From contig NZ_JANKBZ010000010.1 in the NCBI RefSeq assembly GCF_024623785.1, positions 62,001 to 126,000 on the forward strand: a stretch of 64,000 nt of DNA, written 5' to 3'. The stretch comes from Archangium lipolyticum (lineage in GTDB: Bacteria; Myxococcota; Myxococcia; Myxococcales; Myxococcaceae). Of the stretch, positions 53,801 through 62,100 are shown piece after piece (positions within the stretch are counted from its first letter, which is position 1; the number at the start of each line of letters is the position of its first letter). The notes below the pieces were generated by a model. That model was given only the letters and a program-made list of their open reading frames with translations, was not told the DNA's origin and did not search any database. The translations under genes were made by a program, and so were the position numbers.

Positions 53801-54340
53801 GGTGGTGATGTTCACCGCGGCGAAGATGCCTTCCACCTGGCCGGTCTCGATGCCGATGGGGCTGTAGGAGAAGGTGAAGTATGCCTCCTCCAGGTAGCCC
53901 GCCCGGTCGATGAGGAGCAGCTGGTCATCCGACCACGTCGCCGCGCCCGTGGTGCGGACGCTCTCCAACATGGGGTGGATGACGTGCCAGATCTCCGCCC
54001 AGGCCTCGCGGGCCGGACGGCCCAGGGCCAGGTGCGGGTGCTTGCGCCCGAGCGTGGGGATGTAGGCGTCGTTGTAGAGGACGACGAACTCGGGTCCGCA
54101 GAAGAGGACGATGGGGAAGCGCGAGGTGAGGCAGATGCTCACCGCGCTGCGCAGCGACTGGGACCAGCCCTCCACGGGGCCCAGCGCGGTGGCCCCCCAA
54201 TCGAGGGCCCGCATGTGAGCGCCCATCTCTCCGCCTCCCGCGAAGATGTCGCCGGGCTTCAAGGAGGCGGGGCAGGGGGTCGTCTCGGGTCGTCGCGGGG
54301 TGAGGTGACGCACGGGTTCCCTGTCGAAGTGCTCTCTCAT
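50870..54340 (-). CDS. 1,156-residue two-kinase hybrid sensor (PAS-GAF-HK-REC-PAS-HK)
   Basis: A very large sensory kinase. Domain order: PAS-like (about 35-160: FPIVLFCGPEFVVLYNDAYI), GAF (about 190-355), HisKA with H381 in FFSNISHEFRTPLTLMLAP, HATPase (NLLSNAFKFTFEGEVEV, RSFEGTGIGLTLVQEVVKLH), receiver with D703 in LILSDVMMPRLDGFGLL, second PAS (LLDAVLQQMPAGVIVAEPSG), second HisKA with H938 in GIVSHDLRNPINAITLAAHA and second HATPase (NLVTNALKYSPADTPV). Two complete kinases around one receiver suggest an internal phosphorelay. No membrane span or signal peptide, so cytosolic. ATG at 54340 opens MREHFDREPV; no strong ribosome site. It has no adjacent response regulator. Confidence 0.92.
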   Translation of the reverse strand: MREHFDREPVRHLTPRRPETTPCPASLKPGDIFAGGGEMGAHMRALDWGATALGPVEGWSQSLRSAVSICLTSRFPIVLFCGPEFVVLYNDAYIPTLGRKHPHLALGRPAREAWAEIWHVIHPMLESVRTTGAATWSDDQLLLIDRAGYLEEAYFTFSYSPIGIETGQVEGIFAAVNITTERVIGERRLRTLRQLAGHVSEARSVEEACRQAARTFSANPADVPFALMYQLDERRTQATLLSAAGLVEGGAASPGHPSLTGPDGQGWPLARVAATGHMEVVTDVRARFGDLPGGPWDESPHSAVLLPISQPGQKAPYGVLVAGVSPHRELDESYRGFLEMATGHVASAVANAQAYEAERRRAERLAELDRAKTTFFSNISHEFRTPLTLMLAPMEDALTSARRCLEGEELATVHRNGMRLLKLVNTLLDFSRIEAGRIQSTYVPTDLASLTVDLASTFRSAMERAGLRLVVDCPLLPEPVWVDPELWEKVVLNLLSNAFKFTFEGEVEVGLRWRGGHVELTVRDSGTGIDAEELPRIFERFHRVQGARGRSFEGTGIGLTLVQEVVKLHGGSVDVRSTPGQGTTFTVCLPTGHAHLPAERLGAARTQDSTSMGADAFLQESSGWLAPALVPGPAPTPAPVTAAPLPPSVPREARLLLADDNADMRAYVERLLRTQGWQVEAVRDGAEALEVARARPPDLILSDVMMPRLDGFGLLRALREDARTHTVPFILLSARAGEEATVEGLNAGADDYLTKPFSARELVARVGAALAIARLRREALRREQRYVSEMEARQRLLDAVLQQMPAGVIVAEPSGRLTFFNHQQEELLRGPMGTANSVEEYNGHQAFRMDGHRLQPNEWPLARSLLHGEVVVDEQLQLRRADGTRAMVRMSASPVRDHEGRIIAGVVITQDVTKQKEQEAELHRRVEFEQQLLGIVSHDLRNPINAITLAAHALLRREELDPHVTRSASRILSSAERATRMIRDLLDFTQARLGGGISLERQPTDLRLLVQQVLEEVELAWPERHLEVRQQGSAWGEWDSDRMAQVVSNLVTNALKYSPADTPVSVELRAWDEELVLSVHNEGPPIPPHVLPRLFEPLQRGTAQMDRATRSIGLGLYIVKHLVEAHGGSVSASSTGSQGTTFTVRLPRDSRPSSRH

Positions 54341-54569
54341 GTGGGTCGTGGAGGCGGGCCCTTCCGCTTCCCAGGCTCCAGGGGAACAAGAGCGCCGCCG
54401 GACATGGCTAACAGCAGCGCCGGACGGAGGATTCGCCCCGGAGATTTTCCGGGTGGCGGCGGGGCTTCCTCGGGTGGGCGATCGGCTGTCCCCTTGGCTC
54501 TCCCAGAGAGCACGCACGCCGGGTGCGGGGGGATTGGCCAGTGGCATGCCGTTCTCCCTCCACAAGGGC

Positions 54570-54586
54570 TTCTCATTTCGTGAGAA
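54570..54586. repeat. inverted repeat TTCTCA-N5-TGAGAA
   Basis: Perfect six-base arms with a five-base spacer upstream of the second palindrome. It is in non-coding DNA between divergent promoters and could be an operator or a small hairpin. Confidence 0.4.
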
Positions 54587-54617
54587 AACCAGAACTCCCT
54601 GCTTCTCTTGATTTCTG

Positions 54618-54635
54618 ATGACGCTTGAGCGTCAT
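54618..54635. promoter_or_regulatory. perfect 18-base palindrome, putative operator
   Basis: ATGACGCT-TG-AGCGTCAT, two eight-base perfect arms with a two-base centre, 40 bases upstream of the beta-helix start. One reading of the frame would start at the ATG inside it, but a coding palindrome is unlikely; the site looks like a dimeric regulator target. Confidence 0.5.
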
Positions 54636-54674
54636 GATGTTATGGTGTGGCTGTCGTTTTTTGGGGTGGCTGAA

Positions 54675-56000
54675 ATGTTTCCAGGTCGTACCAGGAGTGA
54701 GTCTTGTTGTGTTGCCCGGTGCCACGCGTCTGGTGGCGGCGGGTGGCGGGGGTCGAAGCGGGTGCTGCGCGCGCTCCTGGTGGTGTGGGGGTCGCTGACC
54801 CCCGTGGTGGCATCCGCCACGCAAGTCCAGGGTACGCTCTCCACGCCCACGGTCTGGAAGAAGAGCGGCAGCCCCTACGTGCTCACGGGGGATGTGACGG
54901 TGGGGTGGGGTACGACACTGGTCATCGAGCCCGGGGTGAAGGTCATCGCCGCGAAGCAGGACGCACTGCGGTCCGGGGCGGATGAGCAGCGCGTGGAACT
55001 CATCGTGGACGGGGCGCTGGTGGTGCGAGGCACCGAGGCCCGGCCGGTGCGGTTCACGTCTGGAGAGGAGCCGGGGTCCTGGTACGGCATCCGGGTGAGG
55101 GGAGGCCGGGGGACGGTCATCGACGGAGCGGTCATCGACCGGGCCTGGCAGGGCCTGTCGCTGGACATGGGCGCGGTGGTGCGGAACACCTCGGTGAGCG
55201 ACACCGTGGAGGACTGCGTGCGCGTGGGCTGGGGCAGCGCGACGCTGGTGGACAACCGGCTGAGCGGGTGTGGGGCCAACGGGGTGAGCGTGGCGGAGGG
55301 GGCGCGGGTGCGGATGGAGAAGACGGTGGTGACGGGCAGTGGGGGCCACGGGGTCGAGCTGCGGGGCTGGGGCGAGCTGATCCACGACACGTTCCACGCC
55401 AACGGGGCCGCGGGTGTGGCGCTGCTCGGCGAGAACGAGGCGTCGGTGGTGAGGGACAGCCTCATCACGTCCAACGAGGGCCATGGCGTGTACAAGGCGT
55501 CGGCGGCCCGGGGCGTCCTGCTGTCCAACAACGTCTGGGGCAACGCGGGTGGGGACTACGGGGCCGCCGCGTTCGCGGGGCAGGGCTCCATCTCCGTCAA
55601 TCCGCTCTACGTGTCCGCGACGGATCTGCGGCTGAGCGCCGGCTCGCCGGGCAGGGGCGTGGCCACGGATGGGTTGGACCTGGGTGCCTTCTCGAGCCCC
55701 AGGGGCGCCTCCCTTCCGGACGGTCTGCTGGCGGCGGCCTCCGTCCGTGGCACTCGGGTCTTCACGGTTCCGGTTCCGGGGCGCGCCCGGGAGCGCATCG
55801 TGGCGGCCAGCGGTGTCGCACTGGCGTCCAGCAAGGTGGGCAAGGCGGGTGGCCGGTCCACGCGGTGGCACGGGCTCTCCCCCGAGCGCAGGAGACGGGG
55901 CAAGTCCTCCGTGGCGGGCACGCTCGCCTCCGTGTCCCGCAATCCGTCCCGCATCCGCTCCGTGGTTCATGAGAGCGGGCTGACGGCCCTGGAGCGCTAG
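54675..56000 (+). CDS. secreted right-handed parallel beta-helix protein
   Basis: A 441-residue protein. After an N-terminus (MFPGRTRSESCCVARCHA, then a Gly-rich stretch) a hydrophobic secretion segment (VLRALLVVWGSLTPVVASA) leads into a beta-helix of at least ten coils (about 75-330): TTLVIEPGVKVIAA, VIDGAVIDRAWQGLSLDM, RMEKTVVTGSGGHGVELRGW, IHDTFHANGAAGVALLGENE. These are typical pectate-lyase-like (PbH1) repeats. The C-terminal ~110 residues are basic, disordered-looking. Enzyme activity is unknown; no lyase residues identified. ATG at 54675 with GGGGTGG upstream is preferred over frame starts inside the palindrome (54618) or at 54642. Confidence 0.8.
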   Translation: MFPGRTRSESCCVARCHASGGGGWRGSKRVLRALLVVWGSLTPVVASATQVQGTLSTPTVWKKSGSPYVLTGDVTVGWGTTLVIEPGVKVIAAKQDALRSGADEQRVELIVDGALVVRGTEARPVRFTSGEEPGSWYGIRVRGGRGTVIDGAVIDRAWQGLSLDMGAVVRNTSVSDTVEDCVRVGWGSATLVDNRLSGCGANGVSVAEGARVRMEKTVVTGSGGHGVELRGWGELIHDTFHANGAAGVALLGENEASVVRDSLITSNEGHGVYKASAARGVLLSNNVWGNAGGDYGAAAFAGQGSISVNPLYVSATDLRLSAGSPGRGVATDGLDLGAFSSPRGASLPDGLLAAASVRGTRVFTVPVPGRARERIVAASGVALASSKVGKAGGRSTRWHGLSPERRRRGKSSVAGTLASVSRNPSRIRSVVHESGLTALER

Positions 56001-56025
56001 GGACCCTATTTTCGCGGTCGGGTCC
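56001..56025. repeat. hairpin GGACCC-N13-GGGTCC after the beta-helix gene
   Basis: Six-base perfect arms directly after the beta-helix stop codon, followed by GAAAA rather than a T-run. A weak terminator candidate or a regulatory element between two co-oriented genes. Confidence 0.3.
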
Positions 56026-56045
56026 GAAAACGGCCAGACAGGGGT

Positions 56046-56064
56046 ATTCGTCCACGCTACGAAT
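56046..56064. promoter_or_regulatory. inverted repeat before the Ada-AlkA gene, putative operator
   Basis: ATTCGT-N7-ACGAAT, perfect six-base arms, ending seven to ten bases before the Ada-AlkA start codon. It is well placed for a repressor or for autoregulation by the Ada domain of the fusion, whose family activates its own operon after methylation. It is not the classical E. coli Ada box. Confidence 0.45.
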
Positions 56065-56073
56065 GCCCTCGTG

Positions 56074-57531
56074 ATGCAGACGCTGGAAACGGAAACCTGC
56101 TACCGGGCCCTGACCGCGCGAGACCGGCGCTTCGACGGGCTCTTCTTCGTCGGGGTGTCGACGACGGGCATCTACTGCCGGCCGGTGTGCACGGCGAGGA
56201 CGCCCCGCCAGGAGCGGTGCTCGTTCTACCGCACGGCGGCCGAGGCCGAGCGCGCGGGCTACCGGGCGTGCCTCCTGTGCCGCCCCGAGCTGGCGCCGGG
56301 CAGCGCGCCGGTGGACTCGGTGCCCCGGCTCGTCGCGTCCGCGGTCTCGCGCATCGAGGGGGGCTTCCTCAATGAGTCCTCGATCGACGCGCTCGCGTCG
56401 GAGCTGGGGGTCACCAGCCGGCACCTGCGCCGGGCGATGGAGTCCGAGCTCGGTGTCTCGCCGGTCGAGCTGGCCCAGTCGAGGCGGCTCGCGCTGGCCA
56501 AGCAGCTCCTCCAGGACACGGCGCTGCCGTTGGCGGAGATCGCCTTCGCGAGTGGCTTCCAGAGTGTCCGGCGCTTCAACGCGCTCTTCCAGTCACGGTT
56601 CGGGATGCCGCCTTCGGCGCTGCGGCGGAAGAGTGGCGACACGGAGGGCGCGCGCTCGCTGGTCCTGCGGCTGGATTACCGCCCGCCGCTGGATTGGGAG
56701 CAGCTCCTGGGCTTCCTGCGCGGGCGCGCCATTCCCGGGGTGGAGCTCGTTGGTGGGGACGAGTACCGGCGCACGGTGCGGCTGGGGGGCAGGACGGGCT
56801 GGCTGACGGTGCGGCGGGACGGGAAGCGCCCCGCGCTCCTGGCCGAGGTCTCGCTCTCGCTGGCGGGGGTGCTGATGCAGGTGGCGGCGCGGTTGCGCGC
56901 GCTCTTCGATCTGGACGCGAGGCCGGAGGTCATCGCGGAGTGCCTCGGGCGGGACGCGCTCCTCGGGGAGCGGGTGAAGCAGCATCCCGGGCTTCGTGTG
57001 CTGGGGGCGTTCGATCCTTTCGAGCTGACGGTGCGCGCCATCCTCGGGCAGCAGGTCTCCGTGCGCGCGGCCACGACCTTGAGTGGGAGGCTCGTCGCGC
57101 GCTTCGGCGAGCCCGTGGACAGCCCGCATGCGGAAGCCTCCCGGCTCTTCCCGTTGCCGGAGACGTTGGCGGCGGCGGGGGAGGACGACGTGGCGGCGCT
57201 GGGAATGCCCGGAGCCCGGGCTCGAAGCCTCCTGGCCGTGGCGAAGGCCGTCGCGGAGGGCACCGTGCGGCTGGACGGGCACGCGGAGGTCGACGCGACG
57301 ATGGCGGCCCTCGAGGCGCTGCCGGGCATCGGGGCCTGGACGGCGCACTACATCGCGATGAGGGCCCTGCGCTGGCCCGATGCGTTTCCCGCGAGCGATC
57401 TCGGAATCCGCAAGGCACTCGGAGGACTCACGGCGAAGGCGGCCGTGGAGCGCGCCGAGGCCTGGCGGCCCTGGCGGTCCTACGCGGCGGTACACCTCTG
57501 GACGTCTCTCTCGGAAGGAGCAGGCGGATGA
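56074..57531 (+). CDS. Ada-AlkA fusion: methyl-sensing regulator and 3-methyladenine DNA glycosylase
   Basis: 485 residues. N-terminal Ada zinc domain: acceptor C35 with C39, C66 and C69 (GIYCRPVCTA..., RACLLCRPE). Then AraC-type helix-turn-helix (about 75-190: ALASELGVTSRHLRRAMESE, LAEIAFASGFQSVRRFNALF). C-terminal AlkA glycosylase (about 195-485): DPFELTVRAILGQQVSVRAA, helix-hairpin-helix ALPGIGAWTAHYIAMRA and catalytic aspartate in AFPASDLGIRKALGG. It repairs alkylated bases and probably turns on the operon on methylation. The Ogt part of standard Ada is missing; the next gene supplies it (ATGA overlap). An upstream GTG (56071) is possible. A putative operator precedes it. Confidence 0.95.
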   Translation: MQTLETETCYRALTARDRRFDGLFFVGVSTTGIYCRPVCTARTPRQERCSFYRTAAEAERAGYRACLLCRPELAPGSAPVDSVPRLVASAVSRIEGGFLNESSIDALASELGVTSRHLRRAMESELGVSPVELAQSRRLALAKQLLQDTALPLAEIAFASGFQSVRRFNALFQSRFGMPPSALRRKSGDTEGARSLVLRLDYRPPLDWEQLLGFLRGRAIPGVELVGGDEYRRTVRLGGRTGWLTVRRDGKRPALLAEVSLSLAGVLMQVAARLRALFDLDARPEVIAECLGRDALLGERVKQHPGLRVLGAFDPFELTVRAILGQQVSVRAATTLSGRLVARFGEPVDSPHAEASRLFPLPETLAAAGEDDVAALGMPGARARSLLAVAKAVAEGTVRLDGHAEVDATMAALEALPGIGAWTAHYIAMRALRWPDAFPASDLGIRKALGGLTAKAAVERAEAWRPWRSYAAVHLWTSLSEGAGG

Positions 57532-58013
57532 CGCTGTACACCACGACCTTGAAGAGCCCGGTGGGGCCCCTGCGTGTCTTCGCCACGGAAGGAGCGCTGA
57601 CGGCCATCTACCTGGAGAACCACAAGCGGGCTCCCGTGCTGGAGGCGACCGGGCGGGAGGATCACCCGGTGCTGCTGGCCGCCCGGCGCCAGTTGGAGGA
57701 GTACTTCGCGGGGGAGCGGGTGACCTTCGAGCTGCCGCTCGAACCGGAGGGAACGCCGTTCCAGCACGTCGTGTGGAAGGCGCTCCGGGAGATTCCGTCG
57801 GGCGTCACCTGGTCCTACGCGGACCTCGCGCGCCACATCGGGCGGGCGGGCGCGGCGCGGGCCGTCGGGTCGGCGAACGCGAGGAACCCGCTCTCCATCG
57901 TCGTCCCCTGCCACCGGGTGGTGGGCACCGATGGGAAGCTCACCGGGTACGCGGGGGGCGTACCCGTCAAGCAATGGCTGCTCGAGCACGAGCAGCGGCA
58001 CCGGAGGCCATAG
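57528..58013 (+). CDS. ogt: methylated-DNA--protein-cysteine methyltransferase
   Basis: A 161-residue suicide repair protein for O6-methylguanine. The active site is C128 in VVPCHRVVGTDGKLTGYAGG; the HTH DNA-binding region has TWSYADLARHIGRAGAARAV; QHVVWKALREIPSG is the conserved block before it. The N-terminal RNase-H-like domain is present, so it is a complete Ogt. ATG at 57528 has GGAAGGAG upstream and overlaps the stop of the Ada-AlkA fusion, so both genes form an alkylation-repair operon. A perfect hairpin at the stop (58001-58029) ends the transcription unit. Confidence 0.95.
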   Translation: MTLYTTTLKSPVGPLRVFATEGALTAIYLENHKRAPVLEATGREDHPVLLAARRQLEEYFAGERVTFELPLEPEGTPFQHVVWKALREIPSGVTWSYADLARHIGRAGAARAVGSANARNPLSIVVPCHRVVGTDGKLTGYAGGVPVKQWLLEHEQRHRRP

Positions 58014-58029
58014 CGGGGACGGCCTCCGG
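58001..58029. terminator. hairpin terminating the ogt operon
   Basis: CCGGAGGCC and GGCCTCCGG form a perfect nine-base-pair stem with an 11-base loop, overlapping the ogt stop codon. The stop of the convergent Tsx-like gene lies nine bases further on, so it can serve both directions. There is no long U-run. Confidence 0.5.
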
Positions 58030-58037
58030 AGCTGTTC

Positions 58038-58901
58038 TCAGATGTTCCAGCGGATCATGCCCTGGAGGGTGTTCTCCGCCTTGCCCGGGATGAGGTAGCG
58101 GTGGAAGGCGAGCTGGTACTCGAAGCCCAGGTACAGCTTGGCCGGGGTGAACCGGATGAGCTTGCCGAAGTCCCACAGGAACTGGGGCTGGGCGAGGAAG
58201 AAGCGCTGGCCCTTGGTGAGATCGAAGGGACCGGGGTTGCGGTGCGCGCCCTCACCAAAGAGGCCGGTCTGGAAGAAGCCGGCGAAGATGAAGTCCTGGG
58301 TGCCCAGCGCGAAGGACTTCTGCCACGCCGCGCCCACCTGGAAGTCCACGCCGCGGAAGACGTAGTCGTCACGGATGACGGTGGTGACCGTCACGAAGTC
58401 CATGGCCGGCACCGCGAGGTCCCACTGCAGGCCGTAGTAGTTGAGCATGCCGAACTTGGAGACGTGCTCCGCCTCGTACTTCAGCGACACGTTGGAGATG
58501 GGGCCCCAGTTGAGCGGTCGGCCCAGCACCTTCTCGGCGAAGAACTTGCCCGACAGCGTCAGCGTGATGCCGCCGAAGAAACCGCCCTTCTCGTTGAGGC
58601 TCTTGACGTCGGCGAGGGCGCTGTTGAAGGGGCCGGTGATGTCGTAATAGAGGAACATCGTCCCGAACTCCCACGCCTGGAACGCCTTGATGCTCAGCGT
58701 GGTGCGGGAACCCCCACCGTTGAAGTCCTCGTTGAAGCAGTCGACGGCGCCCCGGTAACGGCCGCTCACCGGGTTGATGTTGTTCTCGTTGCCCGTCCAG
58801 CACGGCGCGTGGAGAAGCTCGAACCACACCCCGGCGGAGGCGTTGGTCGAGGACAGCAGGGCGGCGAGCAGCGCGAACAGGTACAGCGGTTGACGGATCA
58901 T
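58038..58901 (-). CDS. Tsx-like outer membrane channel protein
   Basis: A 287-residue secreted beta-barrel: signal LYLFALLAALLSSTNASA, then alternating strands rich in aromatic residues: LLHAPCWTGNENNINPVSGR, FNGGGSRTTLSIKAFQAWEF, MFLYYDITGPFNSA, GPISNVSLKYEAEHVSKFGM, RFFLAQPQFLWDFGKLIRFT and ending with GMIRWNI. This resembles the nucleoside-specific channel-forming protein Tsx family in length and strand pattern. A porin role for nucleosides is a family inference; the terminal aromatic-x-N-I is compatible with outer membrane insertion. GGGG before the ATG at 58901. Convergent with ogt. Confidence 0.8.
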   Translation of the reverse strand: MIRQPLYLFALLAALLSSTNASAGVWFELLHAPCWTGNENNINPVSGRYRGAVDCFNEDFNGGGSRTTLSIKAFQAWEFGTMFLYYDITGPFNSALADVKSLNEKGGFFGGITLTLSGKFFAEKVLGRPLNWGPISNVSLKYEAEHVSKFGMLNYYGLQWDLAVPAMDFVTVTTVIRDDYVFRGVDFQVGAAWQKSFALGTQDFIFAGFFQTGLFGEGAHRNPGPFDLTKGQRFFLAQPQFLWDFGKLIRFTPAKLYLGFEYQLAFHRYLIPGKAENTLQGMIRWNI

Positions 58902-59154
58902 GGGGGTCCCCTGGGTGCGCGCGTGTTGTGGATTGCCGGGGGGTGAGCAGTCAAGCACTCGCTTGACGGCTCCCTGGGGATCGTAGCCACACCTGGAGTC
59001 ATGGGCTCGCGGGTCTTGACGCATCCCTCCTTCCCGGGGAAGGAGGCGTTCCCGGGCCTGGTCCCGCCACGCGTTGCGGAGCATGCGGGGGTCGTGTTCC
59101 CATCCTCGAAGGACTCGCGGGCGATTCATGCCGAGCCGAGCCACGGGGGGCACC
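58902..59154. promoter_or_regulatory. intergenic region before the giant kinase
   Basis: 253 bases between the Tsx-like gene (leftward) and the kinase (rightward), so it should hold both promoters. Apart from a G-run and short inverted sequences no clear element was found, and open frames inside lack recognisable content. Confidence 0.4.
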
Positions 59155-62100
59155 ATGCTCAACATCCCAGGATATACCCTCCGAGGGGCCATCAAGCCCA
59201 CCGGCGCCAACCAGCTCTTCCACGCGGTGCGCGATGCCGATGGCCAGTCCCTCATTCTCAAGACGCCCACGGCCGCGTCTCCCGGACCGCGCGAGTCCGA
59301 GCGCTATCGCCGCGAGCTCGGCATTCTTCAGCGGCTTCGGGGCGTGAAGGGAGTCGTCCAGGTCCACGCCTGCGAGCGGCTCCGCGACCGCCCGGTCCTG
59401 TTGTTGGAGAAGGTGGAGGGCCAACCCTTGTCGGAGCTGCTCACGGGGCAGCCCCCCGAGGTGGCTCGTGCCCTGGACCTGGCCATCTCCCTGTGCTCCT
59501 CACTGGCCGAGCTCCACTGCCGCGGCATCATCCACAAGGATCTCAAGCCCTCCAACATCATGGTCGCGCCCTCCGGTGAGACGTGGCTCATCGACTTCGG
59601 CTCGGCGACCCCGCAGCTCGTCGAGCATGTGGAGGCGGTGCCCGTCCCCCTGATGGAGGGGACGCTGGCGTACATGTCCCCCGAGCAGACCGGGCGCATG
59701 AACCGCGCGGTGGACTACCGCACGGACTTCTACTCGCTGGGCGTCACCCTCTACGAGCTGCTGACGGGCGTCAGGCCCTTCCAGGGGCGCGATGCGCTCG
59801 AATGGTTCCATGCCCACATGGCGGTGGCGCCCGTGCCGCCGGTGGAGCGGGTGCCGGGCCTGCCGCCCGTGCTGTCCTCCATCATCGTGAAGCTGTTGGC
59901 CAAGGTGGCGGAGGAGCGCTACCAGAGCGCGGAGGGGCTCAAGGCCGATCTCGATCGGTGCCGGGACAACCTGTTCCGGGGCGTGCACGAGGATTTCCCG
60001 CTGGGGGTGTACGACCTTCCCACCCGCTTCCAGCTCCCACAGCGGCTCTACGGGCGGGACGCGCACGCCGCCGCGCTGCTCCAGGGCTTCGAGCGTGTCG
60101 CCCGGGGAGGGAGGCCGGAGCTCGTCCTGGTGAGCGGCTACTCGGGTATCGGCAAATCCGCCGTCGTGCACGAGCTGCACAAGCCCGTGGTGCGCCAGCG
60201 CGGCTTCTTCCTCAGCGGCAAGTTCGACCAGTTCCAGCAGGCCAGCCCCTATGCCACCCTGGCCCAGGCCATTCGAGGGCTGACGCAGCAGTTGCTGGCC
60301 GGCAGCGACGAGGAGCTGGCGCGCTGGCGGGAGCACCTGGTGGAGGCCTGGGAAGGCCATGGCCAGGTGCTCGTGGACGTGGTGCCGCAGCTCGAGCTCA
60401 TCGTCGGCAAGCAGCCCCATTGTCCCGAGCTGCCGCCCTCCGAGGCCCAGCACCGCTTCCAGCGGGTGGTCCGTCAGTTCCTCGGCGTGTTCGCCACCCC
60501 GGAGCATCCGCTCGTCGTCTTCCTGGATGACCTGCAGTGGGCGGATCAGGCCAGCCTCCGGCTCATCCATCACCTGCTCACCCATCCGGAGACGCCGCCG
60601 GTGCTGCTCATCGGCGCCTGGCGTGACAACGAGGTCGGTCCCTCCCACCCGCTGGCACTGGCGCTGGCGGAGCTGCGCAAGGCCGGCGCGCGGATGACGG
60701 ATGTCCAGCTCGAGCCGCTGAGCCTCGGGGAGGTGCGGCAGCTCGTCGCCGACACGCTGCCCGGTGCGGGCGCGGAGGTCGTCGAGCCACTCTCGGCGCT
60801 GGCGCGTGAGAAGACCGGCGGCAACCCCTTCTTCCTGCGGCGGTTCCTGCTGACGCTCCACGAGGACGGGCTGCTGATGCGCACGCCGGAGGGCAGGTGG
60901 CGCTGGGATGCCGAGGCCGTCGGGCGCAAGGGCTACTCGGACAACGTCGTCGACTTCATGGCCGGCAAGCTGCGTCAGCTGCCCCTGGAGACGCAACACC
61001 TGCTGCGGCTGGCCGCGTGCGTGGGCAACGCCTTCCCGCTCCAGATGCTGGCCCGGGTCTCCTGCGTCGCGGAGGCGGCCGAGGTGGAGCGGGGGCTGGA
61101 GCCCGCGTTCCAGGAGGGTCTCCTGGTCCACGTCGGTCCGGAGCAATACCGGTTCCTCCATGACCGCATCCAGCAGGCGGCCAGTGCCTTCATTCCCGAC
61201 GAGGAACGCAAGGCCGTCCACCTGCGCATCGGCCGGTTGATGCTGGAGAGCCTGTCTCCGGAAGAGGTGCAGCAGAAGCTCTTCGATGTCGTGAGCCAGT
61301 TCAACGCGGGCGCCGTGCTCCTCGCTGCCCCCGAGGAGCGCATGCGCGTGGCGCGCCTGAACGAGCAGGCGGGCTCGCGGGCCAAGGCCTCGAGTGCGTT
61401 CCGTTCGGCCGCCACCTATTTCTCCACGGCCTTCCAGATGCTGCCCGGCAACCCGTGGGACACGGACCCGGATCTGGCCTTCAAGCTCCGTCTGGAGCAC
61501 GCGAGCTGCGAGTTCATGAGTGGCAACGCCGCCGAGGCGCGCCGCCTGGTGGAGGGGCTCCTGGCCCGGACCCGCACCCGCCAGGAGACGGCGGCCGCCT
61601 ACTGCCTGAAGACCAACATCCTCATCGGGGGAGGGGACATCCATACCGCCGTCACCAGCCTCCTGGAGGGGCTGTCCCTGATGGGCATGCCGATGTCTCC
61701 CCATCCCTCCTGGGAGGAGGTGATGGCGGCCGACGAGGAGCTGCGGACGCTGCTGGGGGACCGCTCCATCGAGAGCCTCATCGAGCTGCCCCTCACGGAC
61801 GACCCGGACCTGGAGGCGGCGATGAGTCTGCTCGGGGCCTTGTTCGCACCGGCGTACGTCACGGACTCCAACCTGCTCATCCTCCACCTGAGCCAGATGG
61901 TCATCCTCAGCCTCCGCCATGGCAACACGGCCTCCTCCGTGCACGGGTACTCCTGGTACGGCATCGTGCTGGGCCCCGCCTTCAAGCGGTACCGGGAGGC
62001 CCAGGCCTTCGGCCAGCTCGCCTGTGACCTCGTCGAGCGCCACGACCTGGCCGCCCTCCGGGGGAAGGCGTTCTACGGGCTGGAGATCATCAGTTATTGG

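Larger units (their letters stand above)
54341..54674. promoter_or_regulatory. divergent regulatory region with two palindromes
   Basis: About 334 bases between the hybrid kinase and the beta-helix gene, relatively A/T-rich near the right end. Two inverted repeats: TTCTCA-N5-TGAGAA at 54570-54586 and the perfect ATGACGCT-TG-AGCGTCAT at 54618-54635. A T-run (ttttttgg, about 54656-54663) precedes the beta-helix start. No protein-coding structure was found. Which gene each element regulates is unknown. Confidence 0.5.
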
